From positions 911,001 to 975,000 of the forward strand of contig JAMKCF010000007.1 of the NCBI GenBank assembly GCA_023634235.1: 64,000 nt of DNA. The letters run 5' to 3'. Made by a program: the position numbers and the translations under genes. How positions within the stretch are numbered: the first letter of the stretch is position 1; each line of letters begins with the position of its first letter. The stretch is from Pisaster brevispinus (Eukaryota > Echinodermata > Asteroidea > Forcipulatida > Asteriidae). Under the pieces are notes generated by a model, which was not told where the DNA came from, ran no database searches, and saw only the letters and a list, made by a program, of their open reading frames with translations. Positions 1-10,962 of this stretch are shown piece after piece.

Positions 1-2213
1 CTAATTGGGGCCGTCTGAGAATAATTATTCTCGTATTCTTTTTGATTAATTCTTTTCAATCTGACTCCAATACCCAAACAAATACTATTGTCATTAAAAT
101 GGGATCACGAAACTTTCAAACGGACACAAATAACCTCGTTTGGTCATTTGTGTCGCCAAATTAAACAAAAAAGGCAAATAAAGAATCAGATGACGACATA
201 AAAAAGGGAAGCTGCAAATTATAATGAGTACAACTAAATTTTAACTGCGTAACATTAAAAACAAAAAACAAACAAACATTATGTCGAATTTTATAAATGT
301 TGTTTATGAACAAACGTATCCTGAAATGACAAAATACTCAGTGTATTTGAAGTAAGACCTAGTTCTTGTCATCTTACCCTCCACATTCAGTCAACTTTGC
401 CGGCCATTACACATTTTATTATTGTACATAGATTAAACAAAACAATAATAAGAACCACAACAGTTTTACAGGGTAAAAATAATAATAATACAAATGTAAA
501 AACACAATAAAAGTAAATATCTGGGCACCAAGACAAAAAGAAACGGCTTTCATGCTGACGGAAGAGCTAACATTGAGAAAGTCTCATCATTTAGTTGGGA
601 TCAGCCGTTTGAAAACACTCCAACATAAGAAGGGAAGCCACCGCCCCCCCCCATATATACACAATCGCACAATTCCCAAATATTGTGATATTAATCTAAA
701 TTTTAAGATATTTGTTTATGGTATTATTTTATTGTGACGATTAATATTAAAATTAATATTATTTATCGTTTGTCTGATATTAATCGGGGTTTTTCAGCCG
801 ATCGCCTTAAAAAATTTCGAGGGTGAGCCAGGAAGAGGCAGACAATAATTTGTAAAGAAACTCAAATCAATAATTTAACAAAAAGACTACCCAACTGTCT
901 TCAACATTTAGTGTTCGATTGTCTCTCCTCAACATGCAATGAAACTGCAATTTGTATGCAATGTAACATCTTAATTGAACCAAAGATCTGTTATATCGAT
1001 CTTTGCACGCCTTTTATTTTAAAGAATAATTCGATAACACATATAGACGTTACAGTGACAAAGAAGGAAGGAATATGGAAATTGATCCGGAGTCAGTGAA
1101 ACCGGAGTCCAACCGAATCGACCCACAAACAGCTCACTCCATTCCCTGATGATTCGGGTTTTGAAGACCCGAACGAAACACTAAACATCCTAATCTTCCT
1201 ACTGGAAAAACAGGTCACATATACCGAAAACTCAACTCAGGATTAAAAATCCGCATTCGGATTTAATACATTTTACCTGAACCTAAGTGGAAAACACAAA
1301 TAATAATGTCTCTCATGAGACATGGGACCTATGGATTATATTCGAATCACCCACACGCAACTGATGATTGCCAAGGAGGCATGCAAACATGTTATTGCTA
1401 TACAGAGAGGATCTGAAAAAAAAATATCCTCGCGGTCTCCCCCCCCCCCCAAATCCACCCTCTAACACATTTGTCAACAGTTCAACCGGTCCTCTCTATG
1501 TTTGTCAATTACCCCGGTCAATCCGACCACAAATACAAACAAAATACCCAGACGTAATTATATAACCATACCCATAACACATGTAAAGCACAACTGTACA
1601 GTTTTATGTAAATCTCTTGCCAACAGTGTTGGAGCGTCATTTATCTATCAAAAAAACAACAACAACAATACACGACAGACTAATCTATAAGGAAATACAC
1701 ACATCTTTAAAGGTAGGGTCATAGAGTGGAAAATTCACAAATGGGGATGACCATAAAACAAACTTACTTGAGGATAAGCATTGCAGCTGTTGATAGTATA
1801 AACTAGTTTGAGAAAAGATTCCCTTCGAAGCAATCAGGTATGGATACATTTTCGCCCCAAAATTAATTGAATCTGAGAATCAATTCATGCATGAATCGTT
1901 TCTCAGATTTATGTTGGTTGGTGTCCGTTTGCCACTGCTATGGCCAGAGATACGGTTGGTACCGGTTCTCACCTCGCTAGTTGAGGTTCTTGACTGTTTG
2001 TTGTTGTTTTCTCAGCAAGTAGGCACGTGTCCTCTTGCTGATAATACAACAACAAACTGTATGTATTCAGCTGAAACTTTCACAGGTGACTTTTATCGTA
2101 TCGTTCTTCATAATTTTGCATATGAATCAGCATAACGATGGCACAAAAACAATCTATGACCGAACCTTTAAAGTCTTGTTTTTGCCAAGAATGTAACTTA
2201 ATTGAAATCGTTT
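1..2213. repeat. Duplicated 5' flank of the first receptor copy
   Basis: No gene is seen here. By eye, most of this stretch matches 47890-49110, the 5' flank of the complete receptor at 49277, and its first ~1 kb also matches 53456-54420. The segment from about 1078 to 1665 has no counterpart in the 47.9 kb copy and looks like an insertion. It contains a 7-bp stem hairpin at 1153-1173. Short reading frames here have no recognisable domains. Confidence 0.6.
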
Positions 2214-2240
2214 CGTGGACTGAGGTTTCATATAAAGCTA
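2214..2240 (+). promoter_or_regulatory. Probable core promoter (TATA-like) of the first receptor copy
   Basis: The block contains a gactgaggttt stretch followed by TATAAAG at 2231-2237, about 105 bp before the ATG at 2342. The same block (ggattgagg followed by a TATA-like box) stands upstream of several paralogues. Conservation among duplicated flanks is weak evidence on its own; the TATA match and constant spacing support it. Confidence 0.45.
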
Positions 2241-2341
2241 ATTGTCTCGATTGACTCGTCCTAGGATCTCTGGTCTTCACCATATCAATGTGAAGACTGC
2301 AGCTAACTGTTAATTCATCGCTCATTCTTTCAAAAGCTACA

Positions 2342-3541
2342 ATGTTTCTTCTCATTATTGTTATGACTTCGATCTGTGGGTTGGGTGAGGCGACACTTTT
2401 CCAGACCCAACCAGTTGACACCCTCGCCTTGCCGGGAGAAAGTATATCCTTGTACACTTCAAAATGTGCAATGTGGTGAACATGGAACTTTTAAATTGCG
2501 ATGGCACGAGGAGTGACCACCGCACCAGAAAACAATAGTTTCATTTTTAGCGGCACTTCAAAGTCTAGAAAATTCACAGGGATGGGGAGGTACATAGTCT
2601 ATTCCACTGACTGCACGTTGACTTTAAACATATGGAATGTGGATCAAACCGATGGCGGCAGATATTACAGCTGCTATGTCAAGAAGGTGCAAACGTCTTC
2701 ACAAAGAGCGGATGAATACTCCCGAGTAGCGAGATTGACTGTAGTCGATTCGATAGACAGTACTGTCATACCGTCTCAGATTGAGAGATACGTGGGTCAA
2801 AAGGCAACATTTCGTTGCCAGACTAATCGATTTACAACGTATGAGTTACTATACAATTGGCAAATACAAAGGAAAGGTGCTATATCTTTGTGGTCAAGAC
2901 TTGAGAAGAAAGACAGAATGGTTGAATTTAAAGAATATGGAAAGAACATGACATTGCGGTTAGATATGGGGATGAATGGTTCTAAGGTGACATGTGTAGT
3001 GAGTATTAATGGATCAACGTCATTCAAATGGGCCAGAAACGTTGGTAGGATAATTGTTTCACCGGATAAGGAAACCATCGAGGGTACAAAAGACTTAGTG
3101 ACAATAGATCCACCTTCGTCTCAAAAGACATCGGAACAAACACTTTCACAGAAGGATTATCCACTAACAGGCAACATAAAGCCTTCAGCAAGAGGTCCTT
3201 TAGATCAACAGTCAACTCCATCTGCACCGCAAACCCCATCCCCTCCACCGACCAAGAAGCAAGATCTCGATCCTGTCAGTAGCAACCCTTCTTCAGGATC
3301 TACGGACTCTACATTCATCTTAGTAGGATGGTTTGTAGCTGGTGTCTTCATCTGTCTCTTCATCTCATCACTGCTGTACATTACCGTGACCAAAAGACGA
3401 TCCAAGGCCAATGCCAATTCAACCCGTGTAGTTCAGACAACTCGAAATGTTGTTTTAAAAAGTGAGCCATTCCAAATATTTACTTATCCTAAAACAAACA
3501 CACTGTGGAAAAATGACTATCATGGTCAATTTCTCATGTAA
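2342..3541 (+). pseudogene. Type A two-Ig receptor, disrupted copy
   Basis: The leader starts with an ATG at 2342 in the same context as all paralogues and reads MFLLIIVMTSICGLGEA. Compared with the copy at 7897 there is a 5-nt loss near 2450, which removes the first D1 cysteine, and a 1-nt loss near 2506. The reading frame therefore recovers, but an in-frame TGA lies at 2477-2479. From 2501 to 3541 the frame is open and encodes the rest of D1 (YYSC), D2, a Ser/Thr/Pro-rich stalk and a membrane helix (about TFILVGWFVAGVFICLFIS) followed by a KRR stop-transfer. The tail diverges after VVQTT and has neither the YENM/YEEV motif nor an ITIM. It is called a pseudogene because the leader and first Ig half are broken. 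An intron or upstream exon rescuing it cannot be excluded. Confidence 0.75.
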
Positions 3542-4324
3542 GTAACGCAAAATCGTTGACGTTTTGTCAGGGAATTTTAGCAGGTCGCTTTGCAAGCTTG
3601 TAGAGTGTCGCAGCGGTAATTTTGAGAGCGGTAAAAACAATATTTCAGATATTGCAAACTTCGCTACATTTTATAATAGGATGTATTGCGGAATAAAACT
3701 CATGTAACCTCATTTCGATAATTACCCACCCTTCATTGTACATGATAAATATTATTTTTTTGAAAGGTTTGTTATATAAATGCTTTTTCTTCACGTAATT
3801 TGTAATCGTTTAGATTCATATCAAATTTTGATGCATTTAATTGCATTTAAACACCCACGTAAAATATTAATGTTACCAATCTTACGTTAAGTTTAAAAGC
3901 TTTGAATGATGTTTATACCAAAAGAAGTAGCTATATGGCTCATAAATCTTGTGAGAGTGTCCGATGAAGACTATTATAGTGCGCTGCTTGAAACGTCGAG
4001 ACCAAACTGACGGCTGTTCTCAGAGTCAAGAAAGATGGTCGTAACCGCAATAATTACTAACAATGGCAATTTTGTCTTATGTTTCAATATAAGAACCCAT
4101 GAGGCACTACGTGGATATGACATTGAGCTGGTAATTATCGGCTATTTAAGATAATTCACTTTAAGGATAATTTAAGAATTGTTTAATCAATCTATATTGA
4201 GGATAATCGCCCTCAGTTCGGTCCTTTATCCCACGGCCACAACCCTACCAAGTCCCAATGAACATTCCTTTATTCAGCACAATCGAAACCCAACTTGGTG
4301 GTAGATTATCATCTTCTAATTACT
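3542..4324. repeat. Duplicated 3' flank with interspersed repeat
   Basis: No gene is seen. The start (gcaacgcaaaatc onward) matches the 3' flanks at 9160 and 12030. Positions 3945-4045 carry a repeat with the core gaaacgtcgagacc that recurs after several receptor copies (near 5010, 9560, 12325 and 58290). Confidence 0.5.
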
Positions 4325-4549
4325 CGACCGTCATCTTAGTTGGATGGTCTGTACGTACTGTCTCTATCTGTCTCTTCATCTCATTACTGCTGTACATTAT
4401 CGTGACCCAAAGCCAATCATAATTTAAACCGTGTAGTTTAGACAACTTAAGAGGAAGATGCAGAGGCGTATAAGGAAATGAAAACCCAACTACACGGGCA
4501 AGCTGCTTCTACTGGCCATAAAGAAACTACACCATCCAGCTACCAATAA
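4325..4549 (+). pseudogene. Receptor fragment: membrane helix and short tail only
   Basis: The reading frame gives VILVGWSVRTVSICLFIS, then a hydrophobic run matching the membrane helix at 3322-3390. The stop-transfer region is damaged and a TAA follows directly. The downstream nucleotides still align with the short tail (a TATAAGGAAATGAAAACC stretch matching the YEN(M)ET region) up to the stop in the SSYQ context at 4547-4549. No Ig domains precede it. It looks like a partial duplication of the 3' end of a short-tail receptor. Confidence 0.75.
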
Positions 4550-4626
4550 CTGATATTCAAGTATAGTATTTCTTTACAGGGAACGGCCCGTTCCCTGTAA
4601 AGAAATACTCTACTTGAATATCAGTT
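4548..4626. repeat. Near-perfect 39-bp palindrome starting at the old stop codon
   Basis: The arms are 4548-4586 and 4588-4626, with one spacer base and one mismatch. The left arm is the normal sequence found after the stop in paralogues (compare 9062-9100), and the right arm is its reverse complement. The palindrome therefore arose locally by inverted duplication. Confidence 0.85.
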
Positions 4627-6137
4627 CCCACTCTTTACTCGTACTGAAACGAACCGTCAGGGACAGTTTGCAGGTCGCTGTACAAGCCTATTTAGAGTGC
4701 TGTAGCGGTGATCTGGAGGTTTATAAATTCTGCAAACTTTGCTGGAGAATGACACTAGCACAAATGTTATTCGGTGAAATTACAGAAGAACACATGTTTT
4801 TGTTTATATTAATAATACAGAGCGTACATTTTACACTTAGTTGAAATGTATATTTTAATTAAATGCTTTATCCCTATGTAAATATTTCATTTAATTTCAC
4901 ATCTGGATAAATTTCATTGCATAAACACCCATAAACTCTTATTGATGCACATATCATGTTATGTTTAAAGCTTTGCATGATGTTGACAATAAAAGGTCTC
5001 TAATATTGCTAGTAAATCTTTCGAAAGCCCGAATACCAGTAGAGTAGACTGCTTGAAACGTTGAGACCAAACTGTCGGCTATTCTCAGAGTCAAACTATA
5101 TTACTTTGATGATTGAAGCCGAAATATGTAAGAATAGTAATAACATATTATTATGTTTTAATAGAAGAATCCATGACGCACGTGGGTACAGATAAGATTG
5201 AGCTGGTAACTGTTCAAGACAATTCCTTACAAGGATATTTAAAGTAAAAGTAGTAAACAGAACGGTACAGAGCTAACTAAACAGCCGTAGATATTGTCCA
5301 AGTTTTTTTGTGATCAACTGAATACGTCTTTTAACAAACCTGACAGACTTAAATTAAACAGTTTTGTTTATGAAATTTCATAATACGATATATGTTACGG
5401 AAAAACAACCTGTAATTGCAAAAGCACAGGGCGTTTGGATAACAAACTTCCCAACACGGTTCGATTATGTAACTATTGTCTATTTAAAATCAAAACATTA
5501 CTTTTAAACCTTTGTTGAATTGAATTATCACTTATTTGTATAATCATTTTAAATTAATTTATTGTGCACAATGTTTAAACAGGCTTCCATATCGTGTACG
5601 TGTCTATGCTTAACTCTTGCTTTAGGAAGTTTTCTTTTATTTCATCTCTTCTTATTTGTTTTACTCATGTAATATACAAGTTTTACTGAATGCATTTCGG
5701 TTTTGTAAGTCGTAATCTTCTTTCGAATAAACCAAATCTTAAGTGTAAGACATTATGTATGGTGTTCGTTAAAAGACAATTACGTGGCGATTTTTTATTT
5801 TTATTTTTTTTTTGGCGGCGACTTTTTTTTTCGAGGCGACCTTTTTGTTTACGCGGCTACTTAAAAAAAGTCGCCGCGTAAATAAAAAGCTTTTGTAAGT
5901 GTCATTTATAGAACACCATACTTATTGGACAACCACTCTCATAAAACCACAATGAAAAAAAGAAAACAAGGAAGTCAAGGTTCAATTAATAATAAAGTAA
6001 GAAAGTTAAATTAATATTTCATACATGTTATTACTTTTTAGTTGAACGAAACACTGCGCAACTAGTTGACGGGCATTTCCTGTAACAGGCACGTAACTTT
6101 TAGGTAAGATTTTACCTAGTCTTTCAATTAAATTGGT
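4627..6137. repeat. Duplicated spacer, no gene seen
   Basis: Much of it aligns by eye with 12030-13480 and 58060-58960, the spacers after two other receptor remnants. The gaaacgttgagacc repeat is at about 5008-5095. Positions 5800-5880 are low-complexity T/GC-rich sequence with an imperfect inverted pattern around gtcgccgcg. I see no supported gene. Confidence 0.5.
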
Positions 6138-6236
6138 AGATATATCCAGTTGTCTTGAGTGTTCTTGTAATGTCTCATGGAAGCAGAGCGTGTGATATGA
6201 CGTCATCATCAGACACGGTGGCCAAGGTAGGAGAAA
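6138..6236 (+). pseudogene. Leader-like remnant of a second, non-MFLLIL family
   Basis: The stretch translates to YPVVLSVLVMSHGSRACDM followed by TSSSDTVAKVGENTTPR and a stop. It closely matches the block at 58970-59086, which starts MMYPVVLSVLVLSHGSR, and the one at 13490. Here the start codon is ATA instead of ATG. The hydrophobic start resembles a signal peptide, and the DTVAK-EGENTT part resembles the first strand of an Ig domain, but no Ig cysteine follows. Function is unknown. Confidence 0.4.
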
Positions 6237-7640
6237 ATACAACACCGAGATAAACCACTGACTGAAGGAATTACGAAAGGGTTTTTTGTGTGAACCAATG
6301 ATGACAAAAGACTTCCTCAAGTCATAATGAATGACAAACATTGAAGTCTTAGGACATCCAAATAAAGGCAAACATTGTGCAGATTGTTTTACGGTTTGTA
6401 AACAAGGAAGAAAAATAGAAAAAATATGTTGATTATTGTTGAACAAACCGCTCTGGTTGGCATGGACGACCGAATGTTTGCAAAAAAATCAATCATGTTA
6501 ACAGATGTTGGGACCACATTCAACATTTCTGCCAACTTTCAAATATTAGTTACATTACCCCGGGTTGGTATGTTTCCAAGACGTTCAACGCTTGTTTGAA
6601 TAGTTTTGCAACATTTGTAAAAACAGTGGCTATCTGCTTTCCAACCATGGTTGGCAAAACACTCGGGCTGTGTGACGTCCCACTAGAAACGTTTGTGATA
6701 TCAAGATAAGGGTATTTCAACGTCCTTCACGAGAAACGAAGAGAAGACGTTGTTCGTTTTACTCAGACTGGTATGTCTTCGACTGAAACGCATGTCTCAC
6801 ACATATTGTTGTCTGTGATGATTGAGGACAATGTACACAATACAAATTAGACAAATAAAAAAAAACACTCTAATTTGACGTAAACATTCAATATTAATTC
6901 ATCGATCCTAACTTGTTTTGTGGCTGTTCTCTTTAATAGTCCGTAGTTTGTACATAATGGGGTGCATCATGTACGAAGGGCTGAGGGAGGCCACGAGACG
7001 GATCTCTGTTGCCCTGGTCTTGGCCTTGGTACCCCATCAAAAGCTTACGGAAGACTTAAATGATTTAGAATTGAAGTGACCTTTGTACAATGATGAAACT
7101 CCAGGCATTGACGAGTTAAAGTGTAAAACTAAGGAACTAAGAAATACAAATAAGTAATACGGAAACTCATTAAAGGAACTTAATTTGATTATTTCATTGG
7201 ATGATAAATACGGCTGTTGCCAACGGCTTACCAACCGTAAGGAAATATTGTATAAATGCAAAACAAAGTTAGTGGCCCTTTTGTTTGTCGTTAGCTGAGT
7301 CTTTGTCATCGAAGCTTCTGCTACGATACAAACTTTAGGCCACTAATTGTTTTTTTTGTGACCATTTCATCAGTTTACTCAATGTTTTAAGACGGGTGGC
7401 TCAATCTTGTTGTTTACTAAACTTGTTTCTACATGCGATGTAATTCTAACATATTTATGGCCAAATAGATAAATAAAATGTGCAACATTAGGCCTAAGTA
7501 TGTCTCTGCCTACTAACCAATCGGCCCTAAAATGATTTGTGGTTTCGGAGAAGAAAAAAAAAAAGAGAGAGAAGAAAAAAAAAAAAATTGGAGGGGAAAA
7601 AGGAAAGAAAGAAGAACACAAACGTTTAAAAAGCAATCTT
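6237..7640. repeat. Spacer with a recurring non-Ig cassette and 5' flank of the next gene
   Basis: Positions 6626-6810 contain a degenerate copy of a cassette that recurs at 26187-26445, 35078-35330 and 59450-59650 (see those entries). Positions 7030-7640 align with 27480-27960 and 36520-36870, the 5' flanks of the genes at 28166 and 37111. A degenerate copy of the gtcgaaacgtcaggcc-type repeat lies near 7240-7345. No intact gene is seen. Confidence 0.45.
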
Positions 7641-7657
7641 CAAAAGGCTTGTTTTTA

Positions 7658-7665
7658 TTATAAAA
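7658..7665 (+). promoter_or_regulatory. Candidate TATA box
   Basis: TTATAAAA lies in the context cttcaaaaggctt-N-ttataaaa, which is conserved before the genes at 28166 and 37111. It is about 230 bp before the ATG at 7897. Confidence 0.4.
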
Positions 7666-7896
7666 CCTGTACTTCATTGACAACAGATTGAGGTTTTATG
7701 CTAGTGTTTTGGTTAAGTTGGAAGATGACTTGAACAATCTTTGGATGAAATAAGTAAGATTGAAAATACATCCGTTGTTTGGTGTAATCCATATGTTATT
7801 TGGCTGTGCTTAATTTTCTGACCTGATTTCATATCACTGTGAAGACTGCATTTTGCTGTTATTTCATCGCTCAGTCTACTCGTATCAACAGCTACA

Positions 7897-9078
7897 ATGT
7901 TTCTGCTCATTCTTGTCATGACTTCAATCTGTGGGTTGGGTGAGGCGACATTTTTCCAGACTCACCCAGTTGATACCCTCGCCACGCTGGGAGGAAATGT
8001 ATCCTTCAGTTGTACACTCCAAAATGTGCAATGTGGCAAACTTGGAACTTATGAGTTACGCTGGCAACGAAGAGTGACCAACGCATCAGAAAACAATAGT
8101 TTAATTTTTAGCGGCACTTCAACGTATAGAAATTTCACAGGGATGGAGAGGTACAGGGTTCTTTCTGTTGACTGTACGTGGACTTTAAACATATGGAATG
8201 TGAGTCAAACCGATGGCCGCAAATATTACAGCTGCTATGTCAAGAAAGTGCAAACGTCTTCACAAAGAGCGGATGAATACTCCCGAGTAGCGAGACTGAC
8301 TGTAGTTGATCCGATAGACACTACTGTCATACCGTCTCAGATTGAGAGATACGTGGGTCAAAATGCAAACTTTTGTTGCCAGACTAGTCGATTGACAACG
8401 TATGACTTACAATACAGTTGGTTTATAAAGAAGACAGACGCATCTTGGTCAAGAGCATTGAAGAAAGACTGGATGGTTGAATTTAAAGAAGACGAGAAGA
8501 GCTTGACATTGAGGTTAGATATGGGGATGAATGGTTCTGTGGTGAGATGTGCAGTGAGTCTTGAGGGATCGACGTCATTTAAATGGACCAGAAACGTGGG
8601 TAGGATTATTGTTTTACCGAATCAGGGAACCATTGAAATTACAACAGGCTTGGTGACAATGGAACCAACACAATCACTCACAGATCCTTCTCTAATTAGC
8701 GACGCTGAACGCATAACAAGTGAACTGTTAGATCGACAGTCTACCCTACCAGCAACCCAGACCCCATCCTATTTACCGACTAAGAAGCAAGATCCCGATC
8801 CTGACAGTAACAACCCTTCTTCAGGATCTACGGACTCTACGGTAGGATGGTTTGTAGCTGCTGTCTTCATCTGTCTCTTCATCTCTATACTGCTGTACAT
8901 TACCGTGATCAAAAGACGATCCAACGCCAATCCTAGTTCAACCCGTGTAGTTCAGACAGCTCAAGATGAAGATGAAAATGTGTATGAAAACATGGAAACC
9001 CAACTACACGGCCAAGCTGCTTCTACTGGCAATAACGAATCTGCACCGTCCAGCTACCAAGAACTGATATTCAAGTAG
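7897..9078 (+). CDS. Type A two-Ig transmembrane receptor, short tail (YENM and SSYQEL)
   Basis: The gene is intronless within the reading frame and encodes 393 residues. Residues 1-18 are a signal peptide ending GEAT. D1 (about 20-137) has the Ig cysteines C39 and C113, core W56 and an extra pair C46/C93 shared by the family. D2 (about 141-240) has C161, W175 and C218 plus an unusual neighbouring C160. A Thr/Pro-rich stalk (241-314) leads to a membrane helix (about 316-338) without charged residues, then KRRS. The 55-residue tail has Y363 in YENM, which fits both the YxN (Grb2-type) and YxxM (PI3K-type) SH2-binding patterns, and Y387 in SSYQEL, which fits the ITIM pattern. In other short-tail copies the codon after SSYQ is TAA; here it is GAA. 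The ATG at 7897 is chosen because its CTACAATG context is conserved in every paralogue while upstream frames are not. Ligand and function are unknown; a cell-surface recognition receptor is likely. Confidence 0.85.
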   Translation: MFLLILVMTSICGLGEATFFQTHPVDTLATLGGNVSFSCTLQNVQCGKLGTYELRWQRRVTNASENNSLIFSGTSTYRNFTGMERYRVLSVDCTWTLNIWNVSQTDGRKYYSCYVKKVQTSSQRADEYSRVARLTVVDPIDTTVIPSQIERYVGQNANFCCQTSRLTTYDLQYSWFIKKTDASWSRALKKDWMVEFKEDEKSLTLRLDMGMNGSVVRCAVSLEGSTSFKWTRNVGRIIVLPNQGTIEITTGLVTMEPTQSLTDPSLISDAERITSELLDRQSTLPATQTPSYLPTKKQDPDPDSNNPSSGSTDSTVGWFVAAVFICLFISILLYITVIKRRSNANPSSTRVVQTAQDEDENVYENMETQLHGQAASTGNNESAPSSYQELIFK

Positions 9079-9900
9079 TATTTATCCGAAAGAGTAGGGC
9101 TTTCCCATACTTTACTCATCACAAAACGAACAGACTTTGAACGACTGAGGTCACACTTTCAAGTAAGCAACGCAAAATCATTTCCGTTTTGTCAGATATT
9201 ATTTACAGGTCGCTTTAAAAGCTTCTTTGGAGTGTTGTAGCAGTGATTGTGATGGTCATACATTTTCTACACATTATTTCAGATAATGCAAACTTCGCTA
9301 AATGTTACATAAGAGAAGTTGCAGAATATAACTCATGTTCATTTCGATAATTACCCACCTTGCATGCAGTGTACATTCAATTTGATTTGAAAGGCATGTT
9401 TCAAATAAATGCTTTTTTTCTTTATGTTATTGTTTACATTCATATTTAATTTTGGCTAGATTTAATTGCAACGTAAACGATTAGTGTTGCAAATTGTTAT
9501 GTTAAGTTTAAAGCTTTGCATGATGTTGATATAATAAGAAGTATTGTATATTGCTAGTAAATCTTGCGTGAGTCTGATTAAGACAATGAGAGACCACTGC
9601 TTGAAACGTCGAGATCAAACACTGGGTTGTTCTTAGAGTCAAAAGAAATGGTTGAAACAGCAAAATCTACTCATAATGTTCTTCTTATGTTTCAAGGTAA
9701 GAATCCATGAGGCATTACGAGAATATGACATTGAGCTGGTGATTATTGACCATTCGAGATATTTCACTTCAAGGATAATTCAATGATTTTATGTAATTTA
9801 TTTTGAGGATAATCGCCTCCGGCTCGGTCCTTTATCACCCGGCCACGACTTTGCCGGGTTGACATGGCGCTTTAAAACCTTATTCCAATAGTAAATATAT
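9079..9900. repeat. 3' flank of the gene at 7897
   Basis: No gene is seen. An AATAAA lies near 9407 within tttcaaataaatgc and could be the polyadenylation signal. The gaaacgtcgagatc repeat is at about 9555-9650. The stretch aligns with 3540-4250. Confidence 0.45.
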
Positions 9901-10673
9901 ATCATGTTATGTTTAAAGCTACTAGTCGCAGACGTGGATATGACGTCATTCTTTATTTAGCTGGTAAATATTTTAAAATCATATTGGTTTTACCCATTCA
10001 AGGATGAGTTTAAAAGCAAAATATACATTTGGTTTTGGGAACCGTTCGATTGTTTTAATCCTTTTTTCATTAAATCCAACCAGTGGGAAGTGGTAACGTT
10101 TTGGGGAAATCGCTGAAAATCCGGAGAGATTATTACCACGCAGGAAGATAATCCATAACAAAAATACACAATCTGAGAAACTTTTCTGACAAAAACGTTT
10201 CTCAGACTCGATTTTGGGGAATAACATTTTTTTCCCCAAACAACTTTACTTTGAGTTGATTTGATTATAAAATGATTTTTCACTATCAAAAGCTGCTGTA
10301 CTTCTCACAACCATTTTATGATTAAATAAAACTAATTAGAGATTCTTGTTTTAATTATGAAGATTGGAATATTAACTTGAAATTTCTTATTTCGCATCCT
10401 TTACGGAAACAACAGCCTTTACGAAAAGTGTAAATCATTTTAAATTTGAAAGTTAAAAACGACCACTCTCAACGGATTGCTTCATTTGTAACGTTTGGCA
10501 TTCGATAATATTAGGGTACTAGAAATGAATAAAACCAAGTCTTGTGACGATCATTTCCTTGTGAATATTAACGTTGTCAATGTATTTTCGTTTTTTCGAA
10601 AACACCATGTGTATGTATATCTACAAGCTGTGTAGATTTGTTCTTAGAGAACTAGGTCTTGCTTTTTATTCTA
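9901..10673. other. Spacer, nothing recognised
   Basis: AT-rich sequence without a supported gene. Minus-strand frames of 86-99 residues around 9979-10289 show no domain, no paralogue and no start context, and are treated as chance. Confidence 0.4.
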
Positions 10674-10962
10674 CTGCCGCGGAGTAAATTTTAGAAAATC
10701 GGGAGACTACTTCGGGAGACTACTTAGTTCTAAAAAGAACTATCAGCTTATTAGCTACTACCTGGGCGGAGGGTAGGAAATCGGCCGGGACTACTACTTC
10801 AGTGTCCTGACTATGACTAGCAAGCTAGTCGAAACATTGAGACCAATTAAGAGCTCACTCCGCGGCAGTGATGTTAGAAACGAAAATTCCCCTAGATCCG
10901 ATCCACTGTTAAGCTAAAGTAGTAGTCCCAGCCAATTTCCTACCTTCCGCCCAGGTAGTAGC
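10674..10962. mobile_element. Fold-back (inverted-repeat) element
   Basis: The outer arms 10754-10801 and 10916-10962 are imperfect inverted repeats of about 48 bp, sharing gctactacctgggcgga and its complement. A second, offset pair (ctgccgcggagt at 10674-10685 and its complement at 10857-10868) interlocks with it. It encodes no protein. The likely class is a non-autonomous fold-back or MITE-like repeat, possibly two nested copies. Confidence 0.6.

Noticed and set aside
1140..1190. Hammerhead-like core (ctgatga, 7-bp stem, c-gaaac) at 1146-1179
   Set aside because: An extra base lies between the stem and GAAA, and no third helix with a cleavage triplet follows, so the fold fails.
6006..6446. 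146-codon minus-strand frame
   Set aside because: It lies antisense to the leader-like remnant and its spacer, with no domain; a parallel frame is not kept in the related copies.
7897..9078. Use of further-upstream ATGs as receptor starts
   Set aside because: Upstream in-frame extensions exist in some copies (18862, 28115, 37051, 46355, 49139, 61721) but in different frames and lengths; only the inner ATG with its signal peptide is common to all.
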